Below, in pieces: positions 1-11,333 of a DNA stretch of 64,000 bases. The stretch spans positions 56,506,001 to 56,570,000 of the forward strand of contig NC_069662.1 in assembly GCF_027244095.1 (NCBI RefSeq), in the 5' to 3' direction. Every line of letters starts with the position of its first letter. Positions within the stretch are counted from its first letter, which is position 1. The notes under the pieces are model-generated. The model worked only from the letters and a program-made list of their open reading frames with translations, was not told the DNA's origin and did no database searches. Source of the stretch: Hemicordylus capensis. Taxonomy: Eukaryota; Chordata; Lepidosauria; Squamata; Cordylidae. Made by a program: the position numbers and the translations under genes.

Positions 1-1880
1 GGGACAACGATGCTTACAGCAGAGGCTACGAGGTCGAAGACGATATCAAGATTGAAAGTGGGATTGAATCTTTATGTGCTGGACGAGTACACAGAAGAAG
101 CAGCGATCGGGACCGACCTCGGTACTGACACGAGACAGTATGAGACAGTGGCAATAATCCACGATGATGAACTCGAGCCAATACCAGACCACGACATGGA
201 CTGTGAGGTTCAACCTCCAATGCATGACATCAGTGAGGAGGACACTCTCCACCGCATGCTATGGTCAGAAGAGACTACACCCTCCACATATACCTTTCAG
301 GGATTCAGAGACACCACTCCAGTCCCGAAAACACCGTCCTTTACATGTCCCTCTACTCCTACAACAGGCCTTCTACCTCAGGGAGGGTGGCGCAATACCT
401 GCACCATCTCCCCAGAGGAGTACTCTCTCTTCCAGTTATGGCTGTCTGAAAGAGGACAAACGCATTCCCCGAGGGTGTTAAAGGAATCGGCAGTGCAAAC
501 TACCACTCCTATAACTTTACAAAGGACAGTCTCACTGCAGGCCGATTGGCCAGCGGAACCAGAAAAAAAACTATTAGGAAAATGAAGTTGGTTTGCCTAC
601 AAACTACACAGCTCCCTCAAAAGGAGGCACCATCTCTAAGGTCTGTTTCGCTCCAGGCGGATCTGCTAGACCACTCAATTCCCACTATTAGGGATGATGC
701 CTCTTCACGGTTCGGGGGCAACGTTCCTCCTACTTCACCGCTGCCTCCCTCTTCAGGGGATGATGATGAGGATGATGATGACCCAGATCGCTACTCATCA
801 GACACAACGGAGCCCGATGCTCCAGAGGAACCCGTACTTCCTGATACAAGTGACAATGTTGCAGCAATCCCTTCTATTTCTCCAAATGATGAGATGAAGA
901 GATACCATCAAAAAATTGCGGAGATGGCCCGTGTCCTTGGCCTGGATGTAAAGCAGAAGACACTGGATTTAGATGATCCAGTATAGAATATGATGAACAA
1001 GGCAACGGGGTTACAGCCGGTGTATCTGCCAATGTTGCCTCATATCTCACGGGCGGCCAAGTCTGCTTGGGAAATTCTCCAGACATCACCGACCTCCAAA
1101 CGGTTAGAAGTTTTATACTGTGTCCAGGAGGAATAGAATGAGTATTTGATTAGACATCCCACACAAAACTCCTTGGTGATAGACTGTGCTACGACCACTA
1201 AAGGGGGTAAGCGCCATACAACCCCAGCAGACAAGGAGGGGCGCAAACTGGACGTATTGGGAAGGCGAACCTATTTGACTGCTTGCCTATCAATAAAAAT
1301 TGCGAACTATATCGCTTGCCAAGCTAAGTACACCCACTCGCTGTGGAAACTTCTTTATGACCAACGGGCATCTTTAGATCACGAGACATTTCTGAAGAAA
1401 TTTGAAGCTACCTTCTTACATACAACTACTGCAACAAGACAGCAACTGGCTAACGCAAAGCACTTAGCGGAGTCCTAATCGCGTACTTTGACATCTGCAG
1501 TTGTTTTGAGACGTCATGCCTGGTTAAGGGCTACCCAACTACAACAAGATATGAAAGACCGTATTGAAGTTTTGCCTTTTGGAGGAAAAGGTCTATTCTC
1601 GGATGACACAGATACAACTATGGAGCAGTGGAAAAAATCCAAATTGACGGCATGCTCCTTCATGAACCAGAAATTTAATTCTACTCAGTACCAGTCATAC
1701 CAAAGGTACCAACCCTATCAAAAGAGGCAGGGTTATTATCGCCAACCAGAACGAAGAGATTACAAACGCCAGTACTAGCGCTACAATCGAAGACATTTCC
1801 AGCCACGGAACAGGAGTAACCAACAAGGCCGCAATAAAGTGACCCAGCAACCGAAGCAGCAACTTTGATCTATTACAGAG
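1..1880 (+). mobile_element. DIRS gag-like region
   Basis: This is the 5' coding part of the DIRS fossil. Near its end it holds the conserved DIRS gag block (around 1500-1600, motif RRHAWLRA) and then a Tyr/Gln/Arg-rich tail (around 1690-1860), as expected for a nucleic-acid-binding C-terminus. An acidic Asp-rich stretch lies around 760-785. The region is degraded and is not a host gene. Confidence 0.7.
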
Positions 1881-2064
1881 CCCACTGACCGACAACATCT
1901 CAGCCTTGGTTCCTTGCGAGACATTCAATACCAACAAGAGCGCGAGGAGAAAGATCACCTTGATGCCTGCCGGAAATACCATCAAACTTGCCAGTCATGC
2001 TCAAGCATGGCACCGCATAACATCAGACCGGTGGGTTTTAAGAATAGTTTCGACAGTCTATGCT

Positions 2065-3560
2065 ATAGAATTCAAGGAGCTCCCTCCATTCCAGGGAATG
2101 AGGTTCACACCAGATACTCCTGTCTTGCGGGAGGAGGTGCAGGAATTACTGCAGAAAGAGACCATATCACCAGTTCAGTGGGCTCAGGGCCAGTCGGGAT
2201 TCTATTCCCGATACTTTCAAATTCCGAAGAAGGACGGAGGGATTAGTCCAATAATGGACTTACGCTGGCTCAATCAATACATCGAAGTACAAAAATTCCG
2301 CATGACAACGTTGCAAAGCATCCTTCCCCTGCTCCACGAAGAGCAATGGATTGAAACGCTCGACCTCAAGGATGCGTTCTTCCATGTAGGCATTCAGCAA
2401 AACCACCGGAAATATCTACGCTTCACCTTAGGGACGCAGATCTATCAATACAATGTTCTGCCATTTGGGCTAGTGACAGCACCAAGAGTGTTTACAAAAT
2501 GCATGGCAGTCATTGTTGCTCACCTAAGGGTACTCGGCCTGTGTGTCGGTGTACCCGTACCTCGATGATTGGCTCATAACAGCCAAATCCAAAGAGCAAT
2601 TAATCTCCAACATAGAGATTGTGAAATCACTATTAATTGAATTAGGGATTCAGATCAACTGGAAGAAATCTCATCTGACCCCAGCACGAAGCCTACAGTA
2701 CATCGGAGCGCATCTTGATATGCTGCAGCAGATGGCATATCTGCCAGAGGAGCAGTACCTACGCATATGTGCCCTAGTGCGAAAATTCCAGTTGACGCCA
2801 CTACAGAGGGCGAGGACAATACAGGTTCTTCTGGGCCTAATGGCTTCATGCACCACTACAGTACCCTATGCGAAGTTAAGGATGCGCAATTTACAGCTTT
2901 GGTTCCTCCGTCTTTTTCGTCCGAAACGCGATCCGCAGACCAGATGGCTACTACTACCACGAAAGGTTCTGCTGTCGTTACATTGGTGGACAAGAGAGGC
3001 TCATCTCTTGAAGGAGGTACCATTCAAGAATCCATTACCTACCCTGACAACGGACACAACCATGCGGGGCTGGGGGGCCCACATGGGAGACAGAAGGGCT
3101 CAAGGCCTGTGGAATCGGAAAGAGAGTCTCATGCATATCAACTTCCTGGAACTACTAGCTGCGTACAGGGCTTTGCTCACGTTTCAAAATGATCTACGGA
3201 ACACAGTGGTCCAGCTACAGATGGACAACACCACAGCAATAGCCTGTGTGAACAAACAAGAGGGTACAGTGTCACGTGCACTATGCAACCTAAGCTTGCA
3301 AATATGGAATTGGTGTATCCCGAGAGGTCTCCACTTACAAGCGATACATATCAAGGGGAGCCTAAACTGCTTGGCGGATTCGTTAAGCAGGGAAATTGTA
3401 CTGCAACAACACGAGTGGGAACTACACACAGAGATCCTTCAGGATTTGTTCATAACCTGGGGGTGGCCAGAGGTGGATCTGTTTGCGACAGAACACAACA
3501 AGAAATGCGATGTTTATTGTTCCAGAATGGGTCTGGGCAGACATTCCAAGGGCGACGCCT
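2065..3560 (+). mobile_element. DIRS reverse transcriptase and RNase H region
   Basis: Reverse transcriptase motifs are clear: the IPKKDGG and LDLKDAFFHV blocks, then YLDDWL at the active site. RNase H follows at about 3040-3400, with an initial Asp in TDTTMRGWGAH, the Glu in INFLELLA and the Asp in MDNTTA. The order RT then RNase H directly upstream of a tyrosine recombinase is the DIRS arrangement. Confidence 0.85.
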
Positions 3561-3789
3561 TTCAATTTCAATGGGTGAGGAGCTTCTTCTACATATATCC
3601 ACCAACTCCGCTCCTTTCCCAGGATTGTGGCCAAACTCCTCCAGGAACGTACGCGGGCAATCGTGATTGCTCCCTGGTGGCCTCGCCAGCCCTGGTTCAC
3701 ACAGCTACTCAAACTGTCAAAGGGGACCTACATACGCCTCCCCAAGTGGGAAGATCAACTAACACAGAATCTGGGCCAGATCCTCCACC

Positions 3790-4830
3790 CCAACCTGTCA
3801 GTACTAAATCTAACAGCTTGGAATATAGGCTTCTGAAGAAGATCCTTTTGAACACTTGTAGGGTATCTACGAGAAAGAACTACAATGCTAAGTGGCGTAG
3901 ATTTTGCTCCTATGCTCAAGAACATCGATTTCAACCTAAAAAGGCTGAGCTTAAGGACGTGCTCCTTTATCTCACCTCATTGAAGAGGGCGGGATTAGCT
4001 AATGTTTCAATAAAGGTCCACATGGCCGCTTTGTCTTCGCGGCACACAGGTTGGGATGGCAAGACTGTTTTCACACACCCTAAATGTAAAGACTTCCTCA
4101 GAGGAATAAATAATCTATACCCACTTGTTCGACAGCCTGCAGAGAAATGGAGCCTTTCGCTAGTCCTAGGGGCACTGACAGAGGCCTCTCTTGAACCCAT
4201 GGCCTCAGCGTCATTGAAATTAACAACCCTTAAGACTTTATTCTTAGTGGCAATAACCACGGCAAGGAGGGTGAGTGAACTTGGGGCCCTCCGGATAGAC
4301 GAACCATACACCGTGATTCACTCTGACCGTGTAATGATGCGTTTAGACCCGGACTTCAGACCAAAGGTCATCACTGATTTCCACCTCAATACGAATATAG
4401 TCTTGCCAACCTTCTTTAAGAATCCTGAGACACAGCTTGACAAGGCAATGCATTCTCTGGATGTGAGAAGGGCACTGCTGTACTATCTGAAAGCTACACA
4501 ATGGGTCTGTAAGACGAATCTCTTATTTGTCTGTGAGAAGGACTGGCATAGGGGACAGCCCCCATCCCGCCAGAAGTTGGTGTTCTGGCTGGTGGAGCTA
4601 AGAAGGCTTATGAATTGCAGAACATTACTCCACCCTCTAAGATACGGGCACACTCCACCAGGTCATATGCAACCTCTGCAGCTCACCTATCGGGCATCAG
4701 ATTTCAGGACATCTGTGTGGCAGCCACGTGGGCATCACACCAGACTTTTATCAAGCATCATGCCTTGGACATTAGATTAGCAGCTGCGGCTGAATTTGGA
4801 CGGGCGGTTTTAAAGAGAATCCTACCGTAG
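3790..4830 (+). mobile_element. DIRS tyrosine recombinase region
   Basis: A phage-integrase-fold recombinase is recognisable. An N-terminal core-binding part comes first (STRKNYNAKWRRFC). The catalytic Arg box follows (TTARRVSELGAL), and near the end is a His-x-x-Arg-like box (HSTRSYAT). In DIRS elements this enzyme inserts a circular DNA intermediate without a target duplication. The copy is broken. Confidence 0.8.
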
Positions 4831-4870
4831 CTTCATGCACCCACCACCATACTATGCAGCTTGTGATTCA

Positions 4871-4966
4871 CCCAGTCTTTATGGATGTTGGAACCACTAT
4901 CCAGATAAACAGGTTGCTTACCTGTAACAGGTGACCTGGTAGTGGTTCCATACATTCATAAGACCT
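4871..4966. repeat. DIRS internal palindrome
   Basis: The arm at about 4871-4904 (starting CCCAGTCTTTATGGATG) is the imperfect reverse complement of the arm at about 4936-4966 (ending ACATTCATAAGACC). The AT/GT-rich loop between them contains TTGCTTACCTGTAACAGG. The segment also matches the right-end repeat at 5230-5292 in both orientations. This fits the internal complementary region and terminal repeats used by DIRS elements to make circles. Confidence 0.75.
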
Positions 4967-5229
4967 GCCTGTCCATCCCCACTGCATATTTGGGTGAACA
5001 AGGAGATTAAGCTACAGTGCTTGCCTTGGTGACATCTTGATATCTAACTCTACTCAGAATCGTAGTGCCAGTCATCCTCAGTCACACTGAATGGCTTATC
5101 ATCAAGAAACTGAGGAAAGGGGATGCCTAACCGCCATTTAAGGGTACTGTAGGCACGCGCTGCGGGCAGTTGGGCGTCGCGAGGAGCTAGAGAATTCTAT
5201 CCAAAGTATGGTCTGCGCAGGCGCAGAAC

Positions 5230-5292
5230 CCAGTCCTTATGAATGTATGGAATCACTACCAGATCACCTGTTACAGGTAAGCAACCTGTTTA
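5230..5292 (-). repeat. DIRS right terminal inverted repeat
   Basis: Read in reverse complement, this segment matches 4907-4966 almost base for base (AACAGGTTGCTTACCTG, then CACCTGTTACAGG on the + strand). It marks the right end of the DIRS element. The next bases read into an L2-like 3' region. Confidence 0.75.
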
Positions 5293-5620
5293 TATATTTT
5301 ATACTGCCCAAACATATGTCTCAAGGCAGTTTACAAAAATTAAAAGAACATAAAAGGGTTAAAGTACAACAAATAAAACAATACAAAGCATGTTCGTTTT
5401 GAGCATTTTTCTAAAGGCTACCAGAAATGTTGAAGCTCTTGTTTTGACAGGGAGTGCACTCTAAAGTTTTGGGTGGCCACAGAGGGGGCCGAACTCTGAG
5501 TTGCCACCAGACACGCCGGTGTCAGTTGTGGGCCGACCTCCCCAGATGATCTTAATGAGCGGTGGGGCTCTTGAAGTAGAATGAATAATGTGCCACAAGG
5601 AATAAACTCATGAGAATAAT
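5285..5620 (-). mobile_element. L2-like LINE 3' end
   Basis: The reverse strand carries the 3' end of an L2-like LINE. The AT-rich tail is near 5290-5380 (AGGCAGTTTACAAAAATT on the + strand). A degraded C-terminal coding region follows, similar to that at 33981-34223 (RSSGEV and LVATQ motifs). It is 5'-truncated and decayed. Confidence 0.5.
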
Positions 5621-6703
5621 CACAGCTCCTGAAGCCCCAAGTACTTCCCTGCAGAGAATCTGCTGCACTCCTACATGACTCACTGCTCGGGCACTGCCTC
5701 TGGGGAGGGGAGACCCCACTGAGGGCAGGCGATCCTGTCATGTTGGAGCTGTGTCACTCCCAGTGCAGTGGCATAGAAGAACTCCCCAGCCTGAGAGGGG
5801 CTGCCTGCTTGTTGCATCTCCGCAAGTCACCACTCTGAGCTTCCAGTCAGCAGGCTCCCCTAGCCACTTGCGTCATGATACAGGCAATGGCCCATGGCCA
5901 GATTTTTTGATGCCTCTCACTGCCACCGCAGCTAACCTCTGCCTACCCACCTGGCTGCCACCCTCCCTGCCTCCCTCCACAGCTTCCCACCCACTTGACC
6001 ACCTGCCTGCCTCTGTCCTTGTTGCTGCTGGCAGCAAAGAGCCAGCATGTGGGCAAATGATGGCGCATGTCACTGAGCTGTGATGTCATTCGCCCATGCG
6101 CCAGCCTTTTGCTGCTGATGGTGACGGAGAGAGAGAAAGAGAGAGAGGCAAGAGGGAGAGAGAGAGGCAGGTAGCGCGTGGCTCCCCTAACCCTGGTCCC
6201 ACTGAGTGACGTGTTTTTGCTCCACACAGTCACCCAGCGGCAGATCTGCCCCAGCCCCCCAACTCAGTGGCTCATGGAAAACACCACATGGGGTGGGCTC
6301 CCGTGAGGGCAGGTGGCTATTACGCTTCCACATTCTAAAAGTAAGCCTTTGCAGACCTAGGAAGAAAGTGTGCCCCTCACTTTAAATCAGAAAAAAAAGT
6401 ATGCCTCCACTACTAGAGGTCTGGGGAACATCAATCCATGGGAAGATTCATGCCTTCCTTCCATTCAGCCTTTGGTTTCACCGATAACACAAACAGCCCT
6501 GAACAACAGAGAAATAGGTACACACAGCATAATATGAAGAATCAAAGAACTGAACTATTAAAAATGTAAGTTCAATCAGTTCCAGATCAGGTTCCTCAGT
6601 TATTTTTTGACTGGTCCATTCAGGAACTAACTGTAAATACTGAGCACCAAGCTACAAATGACATTAAAGCTGGCATTAGTAAGTAGACAGCCTTAACCTA
6701 GAA
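5620..6703. other. Non-genic stretch, no assigned feature
   Basis: No coding exon or known repeat end was recognised here. A GA-rich simple-sequence patch lies around 6125-6175. Short open frames on both strands show no family resemblance. Confidence 0.5.
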
Positions 6704-7236
6704 GGCACTTTCCAGATTAGACCCTGCAATAGGGTCAGGATGTATCTCTGAAGTGTGCTTCCACACTTCCTGTGCTGTGACACCGCAGTCCCTACGCTGA
6801 CAGCAGGGTGCCATTCATATGTTGGATGCCTTGTTTCGAATTTAATCGCTGCAATATAGTGCTATGATGTTGTATATCCGGCGTAAAGAAGTTGCTGTTT
6901 TGGGGGGTTGTTAGTCACCTTAAGTGGCACAGCGGGAAATGCTTGATTAACAAGCAGAAAGTTGCTGGTTCAAATCCCCACTGATAATATATCGGGCAGC
7001 AGCAATATAGGAAGATGCTGAAAGGCCACCATCTCATACTAAGTGGGAGGAGGCAATGGTAACCCCCTCCTTTCTTTTACCAAAAGTGTACCACAGGACT
7101 CTGTAGGTGCCAGGAGTGGAAATTGACTTGATTGCACACTTTACTTTACTTTAGTTTTCGTGAGACTGCTCCCCCTGCTGTTTACATTTTGAATGCGATT
7201 TGCCTGAAGGGAAGCATTTTGCTGCAGGAAAGTGCC
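6704..7236. mobile_element. MITE with GGCACTTTCC termini, carrying a Sauria SINE
   Basis: The ends are perfect 10-bp inverted repeats: GGCACTTTCC at 6704-6713 and GGAAAGTGCC at 7227-7236. GAA is found just outside both ends, so a 3-bp target duplication is possible. The body matches the reverse complement of the MITE at 54864-55066 (for example AAGTGTGCTTCCACACT and AAGCATTTTGCTGC). A Sauria SINE splits the two halves. It is a non-autonomous DNA transposon; the superfamily is not fixed. Confidence 0.65.
6913..7152 (+). mobile_element. Sauria-type tRNA SINE
   Basis: It has a tRNA-like head with an A-box region (GTGGCACAGCGGG) and a B box (GGTTCAAATCC). A conserved body follows (CATCTCATAC, GGAGGCAATGGTAA). 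The 3' tail GGAGTGGAAATTGACTTGA is related to the Bov-B LINE 3' end. This SINE type is typical of squamates. It is inserted in the MITE at 6704-7236. Confidence 0.8.
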
Positions 7237-7366
7237 GAAATGGTTCCTTTGCAAATCATCAGTTTGGGGGCAAATGGCCACTTTGGTATGGTGGGGAGAA
7301 TTTTCGTCTTCTAACCATGGATCTCATGTCATGTGCAGTTTGCCCCTTATTTGGTCACCAGGGCGC

Positions 7367-7681
7367 TTTCCAGATTGTGATCCTTACACCGCAAAAAAAG
7401 GTGTAAACTGCAATGTTTTGTGGCGCCAAATTCAAACCACATTAGAGATCCGTTATAAGGGGGCAAGCCTCCTACAACGGGCAGATCCCCACCCACCCCA
7501 ATGCAGATGCGACGTTATAGGGCTGTGACACAGCAACAAAATCCAAAAGGCGGCATCAGAAATATGAAAAGCACCTTCCATACCACACAGGGTCTATGAT
7601 GTCAAAACACAGGCACTATGGAAGCACACTTAAGAGAACCATTGTGACACTGTGATAGCGTGCAATCTGGAAAGTGCCCTG
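7367..7681. mobile_element. MITE, GGGCGCTTTCC family
   Basis: The left end GGGCGCTTTCCAGATT and the right end AATCTGGAAAGTGCCC are inverted repeats. The right inner part (GGAAGCACACTTA) is shared with the copies at 6704-7236 and 54864-55066. No convincing target duplication is visible, and there is no coding capacity. Confidence 0.6.
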
Positions 7682-8305
7682 TTCACACACTTTGAATCAG
7701 TTATGCGTTTAAAGCATAATGACAGCAAACTCTTTTGCTTGCAGAATAGCAGTACAGCTTGAGTGCCCTGCCCTTCACCGGCCAGATGTCACTTCCCCTG
7801 CCAGCCACTCCTGACTCCCTTCCTGTCTCCATGACCTTCTTCGCTCTTCCCCATTGGGGATGGGATTTTAAACTGCAGGTTCAGCAGAGAGGAGGGTGAA
7901 AAGGGAGCTTGTTCCTCCCACACAGCTGATCTGCAGTTCAAAATCCATCCGCATGGCAGTGACGAGGAATGGGTGCATGAAAGAGGCAGCTCTGGCCTTG
8001 TCCCCTGATGCTGCTGCCAGTGTCAAGGGTGTGGCCAGCAGCGCATGGACCTCACCTCGGGCAGCATCAGCACTGGAGCTGACACTGTATATCTAGCGCT
8101 ACAGCTGAGTGACTTTGAAAAAGCTGCTGTCTTTGAGAAGTAATTGCAATTTGATGACCAAATGACTAGGGAGGAGAAGAATGCAGCCTTGAACCCCATT
8201 CATTTCTCTGACTTCTGCTTCTCTTGCTTTGACAGGTCACAAATGACTGCACCGTCCCCTGCTAGAAAGCCCAGTTCGAAGACACTGTGAGTAATTGCAG
8301 AGTTC
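7682..8305. other. Non-genic stretch
   Basis: Nothing recognisable. An open frame at 7896-8096 has no family signature, no splice context and ordinary length for random sequence. Confidence 0.4.
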
Positions 8306-9105
8306 TAGGGATGTGCAAAAAATTTCGGGCACAGAACAATCTGTGCCCGAAATGAACAATTTCGGGTGATTCGGGGCCGAACCGAATCACCCCCGATGTC
8401 CCCCGATATTTTTCGGGCACGAGCCGAATCACCCGAATTTCGGACCCGAAAAATTCGGGTGATTCGGTTCATGGTTGATTTTTGGTGAATTTTTAAAGTT
8501 TTAGTGACTTTGGGGCAGTTCGGGGGCATAGCATGGGATCTGGGCAAAAGGAGTGGGGTGGTAGTGCCTAATGGGTGCAGGCTACCACCCCAATTTCAGG
8601 GGGATTGGGCAAAGGGCTGATTTTTGGTAAATTTCTGAAATTTTCATGTCTTTGGGGCAGATTGGGGGCAGAAAGTGGATCTGCCCCAAAATAGTGGGGT
8701 GGGGTGGTAGTGCCTAATGGGTGGAGGCTACCACACCAATTTCAGGGGGATTGGGCAGAGGGATGGTTTTTTGAGAATTTTTGAAGTTTGGGTGTCTTTG
8801 GGGCAGATTGGGGGCAGAAAGTGGATCTGCCCCAAAGGAGTGGGGTGGGCTGGTAGATAGTGCCTAATGGGTGGAGGCTACCACCCATCCCCAATTTAAG
8901 AGTGATTGGGCAGAGGGGGGAATTTTGGTGAATTTATTTTTATGAGGTTTGTCTTCATAAGGTGAAGTGTGCTAAATTGATTACTTCCTCATATTATTCA
9001 TAGTAAAGGAAAGTGTGAAAAAGTGAAAGTGGGGTCATGAGAGTTGTTTAATTGAAAAAAAATCTCATTTGCTATGAAAGAATGAGAATTCACACCTTAG
9101 AAGTT
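8306..9105 (+). mobile_element. hAT-like MITE with an internal minisatellite, copy 1
   Basis: It begins TAGGGATGTGCA, the terminus shared with the elements at 13832 and 35277. The first 150 bp are rich in TTCGGG / CCCGAA palindromes. About three tandem units of roughly 145-150 bp follow, each with GGTAGTGCCTAATGGGTG and AATTTCAGGGGGATTGGG. The right part (TGAGGTTTGTCTTCATAAGG to GAATTCACACCT) is nearly identical to 14710-14870. The right terminus is not clear. Confidence 0.6.
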
Positions 9106-9249
9106 TTTTCTGTATCCTTTGCCTTCCAAAACTATGTCCTTGAGGGATTTTTGGAAGGTAAAGAGCACTTATGGGGACAGGAAAGAGCAGCAAAAATTGG
9201 CAGCTATTCTGGTTGCTGCTCTGGATATCAGCCAGTAATAAATGTAAGA

Positions 9250-10190
9250 TGATGATGATGATGATGAAGAACAACTTTGTTAGCTACCCCATAACAAATT
9301 GTTCTCTGGGTGGCTTACAACGTGAAATCAAAACACATAACACATTGAGGCGATTCTCATGATAAGGGAGCGTAGCCCAATTGTGCCCACACGTGAGAAC
9401 CACTGGGCTACAATTACCCTCCCCTAAGCCCAGGTTAGCGGAGCGAGTGCTCTGCTAACCCGAGTTTTTGCATCGTGTGTTGCTGCGGCGCAGCTCTGCA
9501 CCACAGCAACTCACAAGTAGACTCCCAACCGGGAGGCTAAAAAGCAACCTCCCGGCTCGGAGCTCTCAGGCATGCTAGAACCTCCGGGCAACCCCCGATC
9601 CCCTCAGCCCCTGCTTAACCCCATCTGGGAACCACCTCATTAAATCATAACAGACCAAAAAGGGGAGGGGGGAGGGAAAATACAAAATGCAATACAAAGG
9701 AATTTAAAAACTCTTTTAAAATCCGTTTTAAAAAATCAAATTTGAACATCAAGATTTAAAAGGCTGGACTGAACAAAAAGGTCTTTACTTGGCATCTAAA
9801 AGAACAAAGCAATGAAGCCAAGCAAAGCTCACTCAGGTGGCTATTCCATAAATGCGGTGCAACCACCTAAAAGGCCCTCTCCCTAGTAGCCACCCGCCTC
9901 TCCTCGTTTGGCAGGGGCACTCAGAGGAGGGCCTCGGAAGAAGACCTTAAGGTCCTGGTTGGGACATAGGGAGCAAGGCACTCTCTCAGGTAACCCGGCC
10001 CCCAAGCCATTTAGAGCTTTAAAGGTTAAAACCAGCACTTTGAATTGGGCCTGGAAACGGACTGGGAGCCAGTGCAGCTGATGAAGCACTGGCGTCATGT
10101 GCTGAAAATGTCCAGTCTTAGTTAATAATCTTGCAGCCCTATTTTTTACCAGCTGTAGTTTCTGGGTCATTTTTTAAAGCAACTCTACAT
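9250..10190 (-). mobile_element. L2-like LINE 3' fragment with an insertion
   Basis: On the reverse strand, 10170 down to 9883 encodes the C-terminal part of a LINE polymerase (LQLVKNRAARLLTKTGHF, then LHWLPVRFQAQFKVLVLTFK), as in L2/CR1-like ORF2. The 3' untranslated region runs to about 9250. A GC-richer block at about 9355-9645 (AACCTCCCGGCTCGGAG) interrupts it and is probably an unrelated insertion. Confidence 0.7.
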
Positions 10191-10264
10191 ACAATGCATT
10201 GTAGTTATCTAAGCGAGAGGTTACCAGATACAGATAGGATATTAAAACGTTCTACTGGAGCAGG

Positions 10265-10600
10265 TGAAAGATTCATCTAGTCTAGCTTGCAGTGCCCACC
10301 ACTGGCTAGACCACAAACAGAGCATGAAACCAATAATGTTTGCCCAGTGTTTGTCCCTAATATCAAGTATGCAGAGATATACTGCCTCTGTATGTGGAAG
10401 TTCAATTGAGCTATCTTGATTGAGCTGTCAGTGGACCTCTGCTCCATGAATTGGCATCCTCTCCTTTCAAACTCATCCAAGCTAGTGGCCATCGCCACAT
10501 CTTGTGGCAATGAATTCCATGAGAATATGCATTGTATGATGAAGGATGTTTGTTGGTTTGTCCTGAAGCTACTGTCAATATACTCCTGAATTGCCTCTGC
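10265..10600 (-). mobile_element. CR1 LINE 3' fragment
   Basis: Reverse-strand translation from 10510 gives LPQDVAMATSLDEFERRG-type sequence. This is the very C-terminus of CR1 ORF2, which normally reads NLWNSLPQ then VVEATSLDGFK. The rest is 3' untranslated sequence. The copy is heavily 5'-truncated. Confidence 0.65.
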
Positions 10601-10653
10601 TCAGTGGTGCGCTCTTACCCCTGAACTTTGGGGCCAAAGTCCAGGGCCTCCAC

Positions 10654-10793
10654 CAGTGTTCTCTCTAACAGGGATTCCCAGATGTTGTTGACTACAGCTC
10701 CCAGAATCCCCAGCCAAAGGCCATTGCAGCCAAAGGCCATTGCTGGGTGTTGTAGTGAACAATATCTGGAAATCCCTGCTAGAGGCAACACTG
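10654..10793. mobile_element. hAT MITE, 140 bp, with perfect 8-bp target duplication
   Basis: The ends are CAGTGTTCTCTCTA and, inverted, TAGAGGCAACACTG. Both are flanked by GCCTCCAC (10646-10653 and 10794-10801), a perfect 8-bp target-site duplication as made by hAT transposases. There is no coding capacity. Confidence 0.85.
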
Positions 10794-11333
10794 GCCTCCA
10801 CACCCCTTGGGGGCCCCCACATCCTTTTTAGGCTGTCCTGGGTGGTGTGGTCACCCCTGGCCCTCACTGCACCAGGTGGTCAAGTTTAATTGTGACCTGT
10901 GCCAGGTGCTTTAGAGACAGAGGAGGGAGTGGGAAAAGAAATATGTGGGATGGGAATATGTTCAACTTGTGTGTTAACATTTCTGCTAGTGCATATCTGC
11001 ATAAATATATCTGTTTTATATTCTTACATTCCTGTAAGTTCAATTGCTGTTTGTGCCCTCAAGAATCCACGTATTAAAAATATTGTGTGTGTCACAGTGT
11101 GTGTATGTGTATGTGTGTGTGTAGGGGGATGATGCTTAACTTGTGGGGCAGGGGCTCCAGAAGCCTTTAGGTCCAGGCTCCAAAATTACCTAGGGGCACC
11201 GCTGCCTCTGATAGAGCACAGACTGTTTGGAGCAAAGGTGTATGTGGTTGGTTTGTGTAGTGCTGTAAGCAAATGTGCTCAGGCTGGCCTAGATGCAGCA
11301 GATTCTCTTTAATGTCTGCTTTCATTCTGTTAG
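10794..11333. other. Non-genic stretch or upstream intron, with TG repeat
   Basis: A short (TG)n patch lies at about 11090-11123. The last 30 bases form a good polypyrimidine tract ending in TTCTGTTAG, the acceptor of the exon that follows. No upstream exon could be identified with confidence. Confidence 0.45.

Larger units (their letters stand above)
1..5292 (+). mobile_element. DIRS-type tyrosine-recombinase retroelement, broken, left end outside window
   Basis: The segment carries, in order, a gag-like region, a reverse transcriptase with RNase H, and a tyrosine recombinase, followed by inverted repeats. That order is specific to DIRS elements, which integrate with a recombinase instead of an integrase. 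The gag-like part has the DIRS signature RRHAWLRA followed by LPFGGKGLF. The polymerase has the YLDD box. The element is a fossil: coding parts are split among frames, with roughly five or more breaks. Its left terminal repeat lies before the window. The right end abuts an older L2 3' end at about 5285-5292. Moderate decay suggests an old but not ancient copy. Confidence 0.9.
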
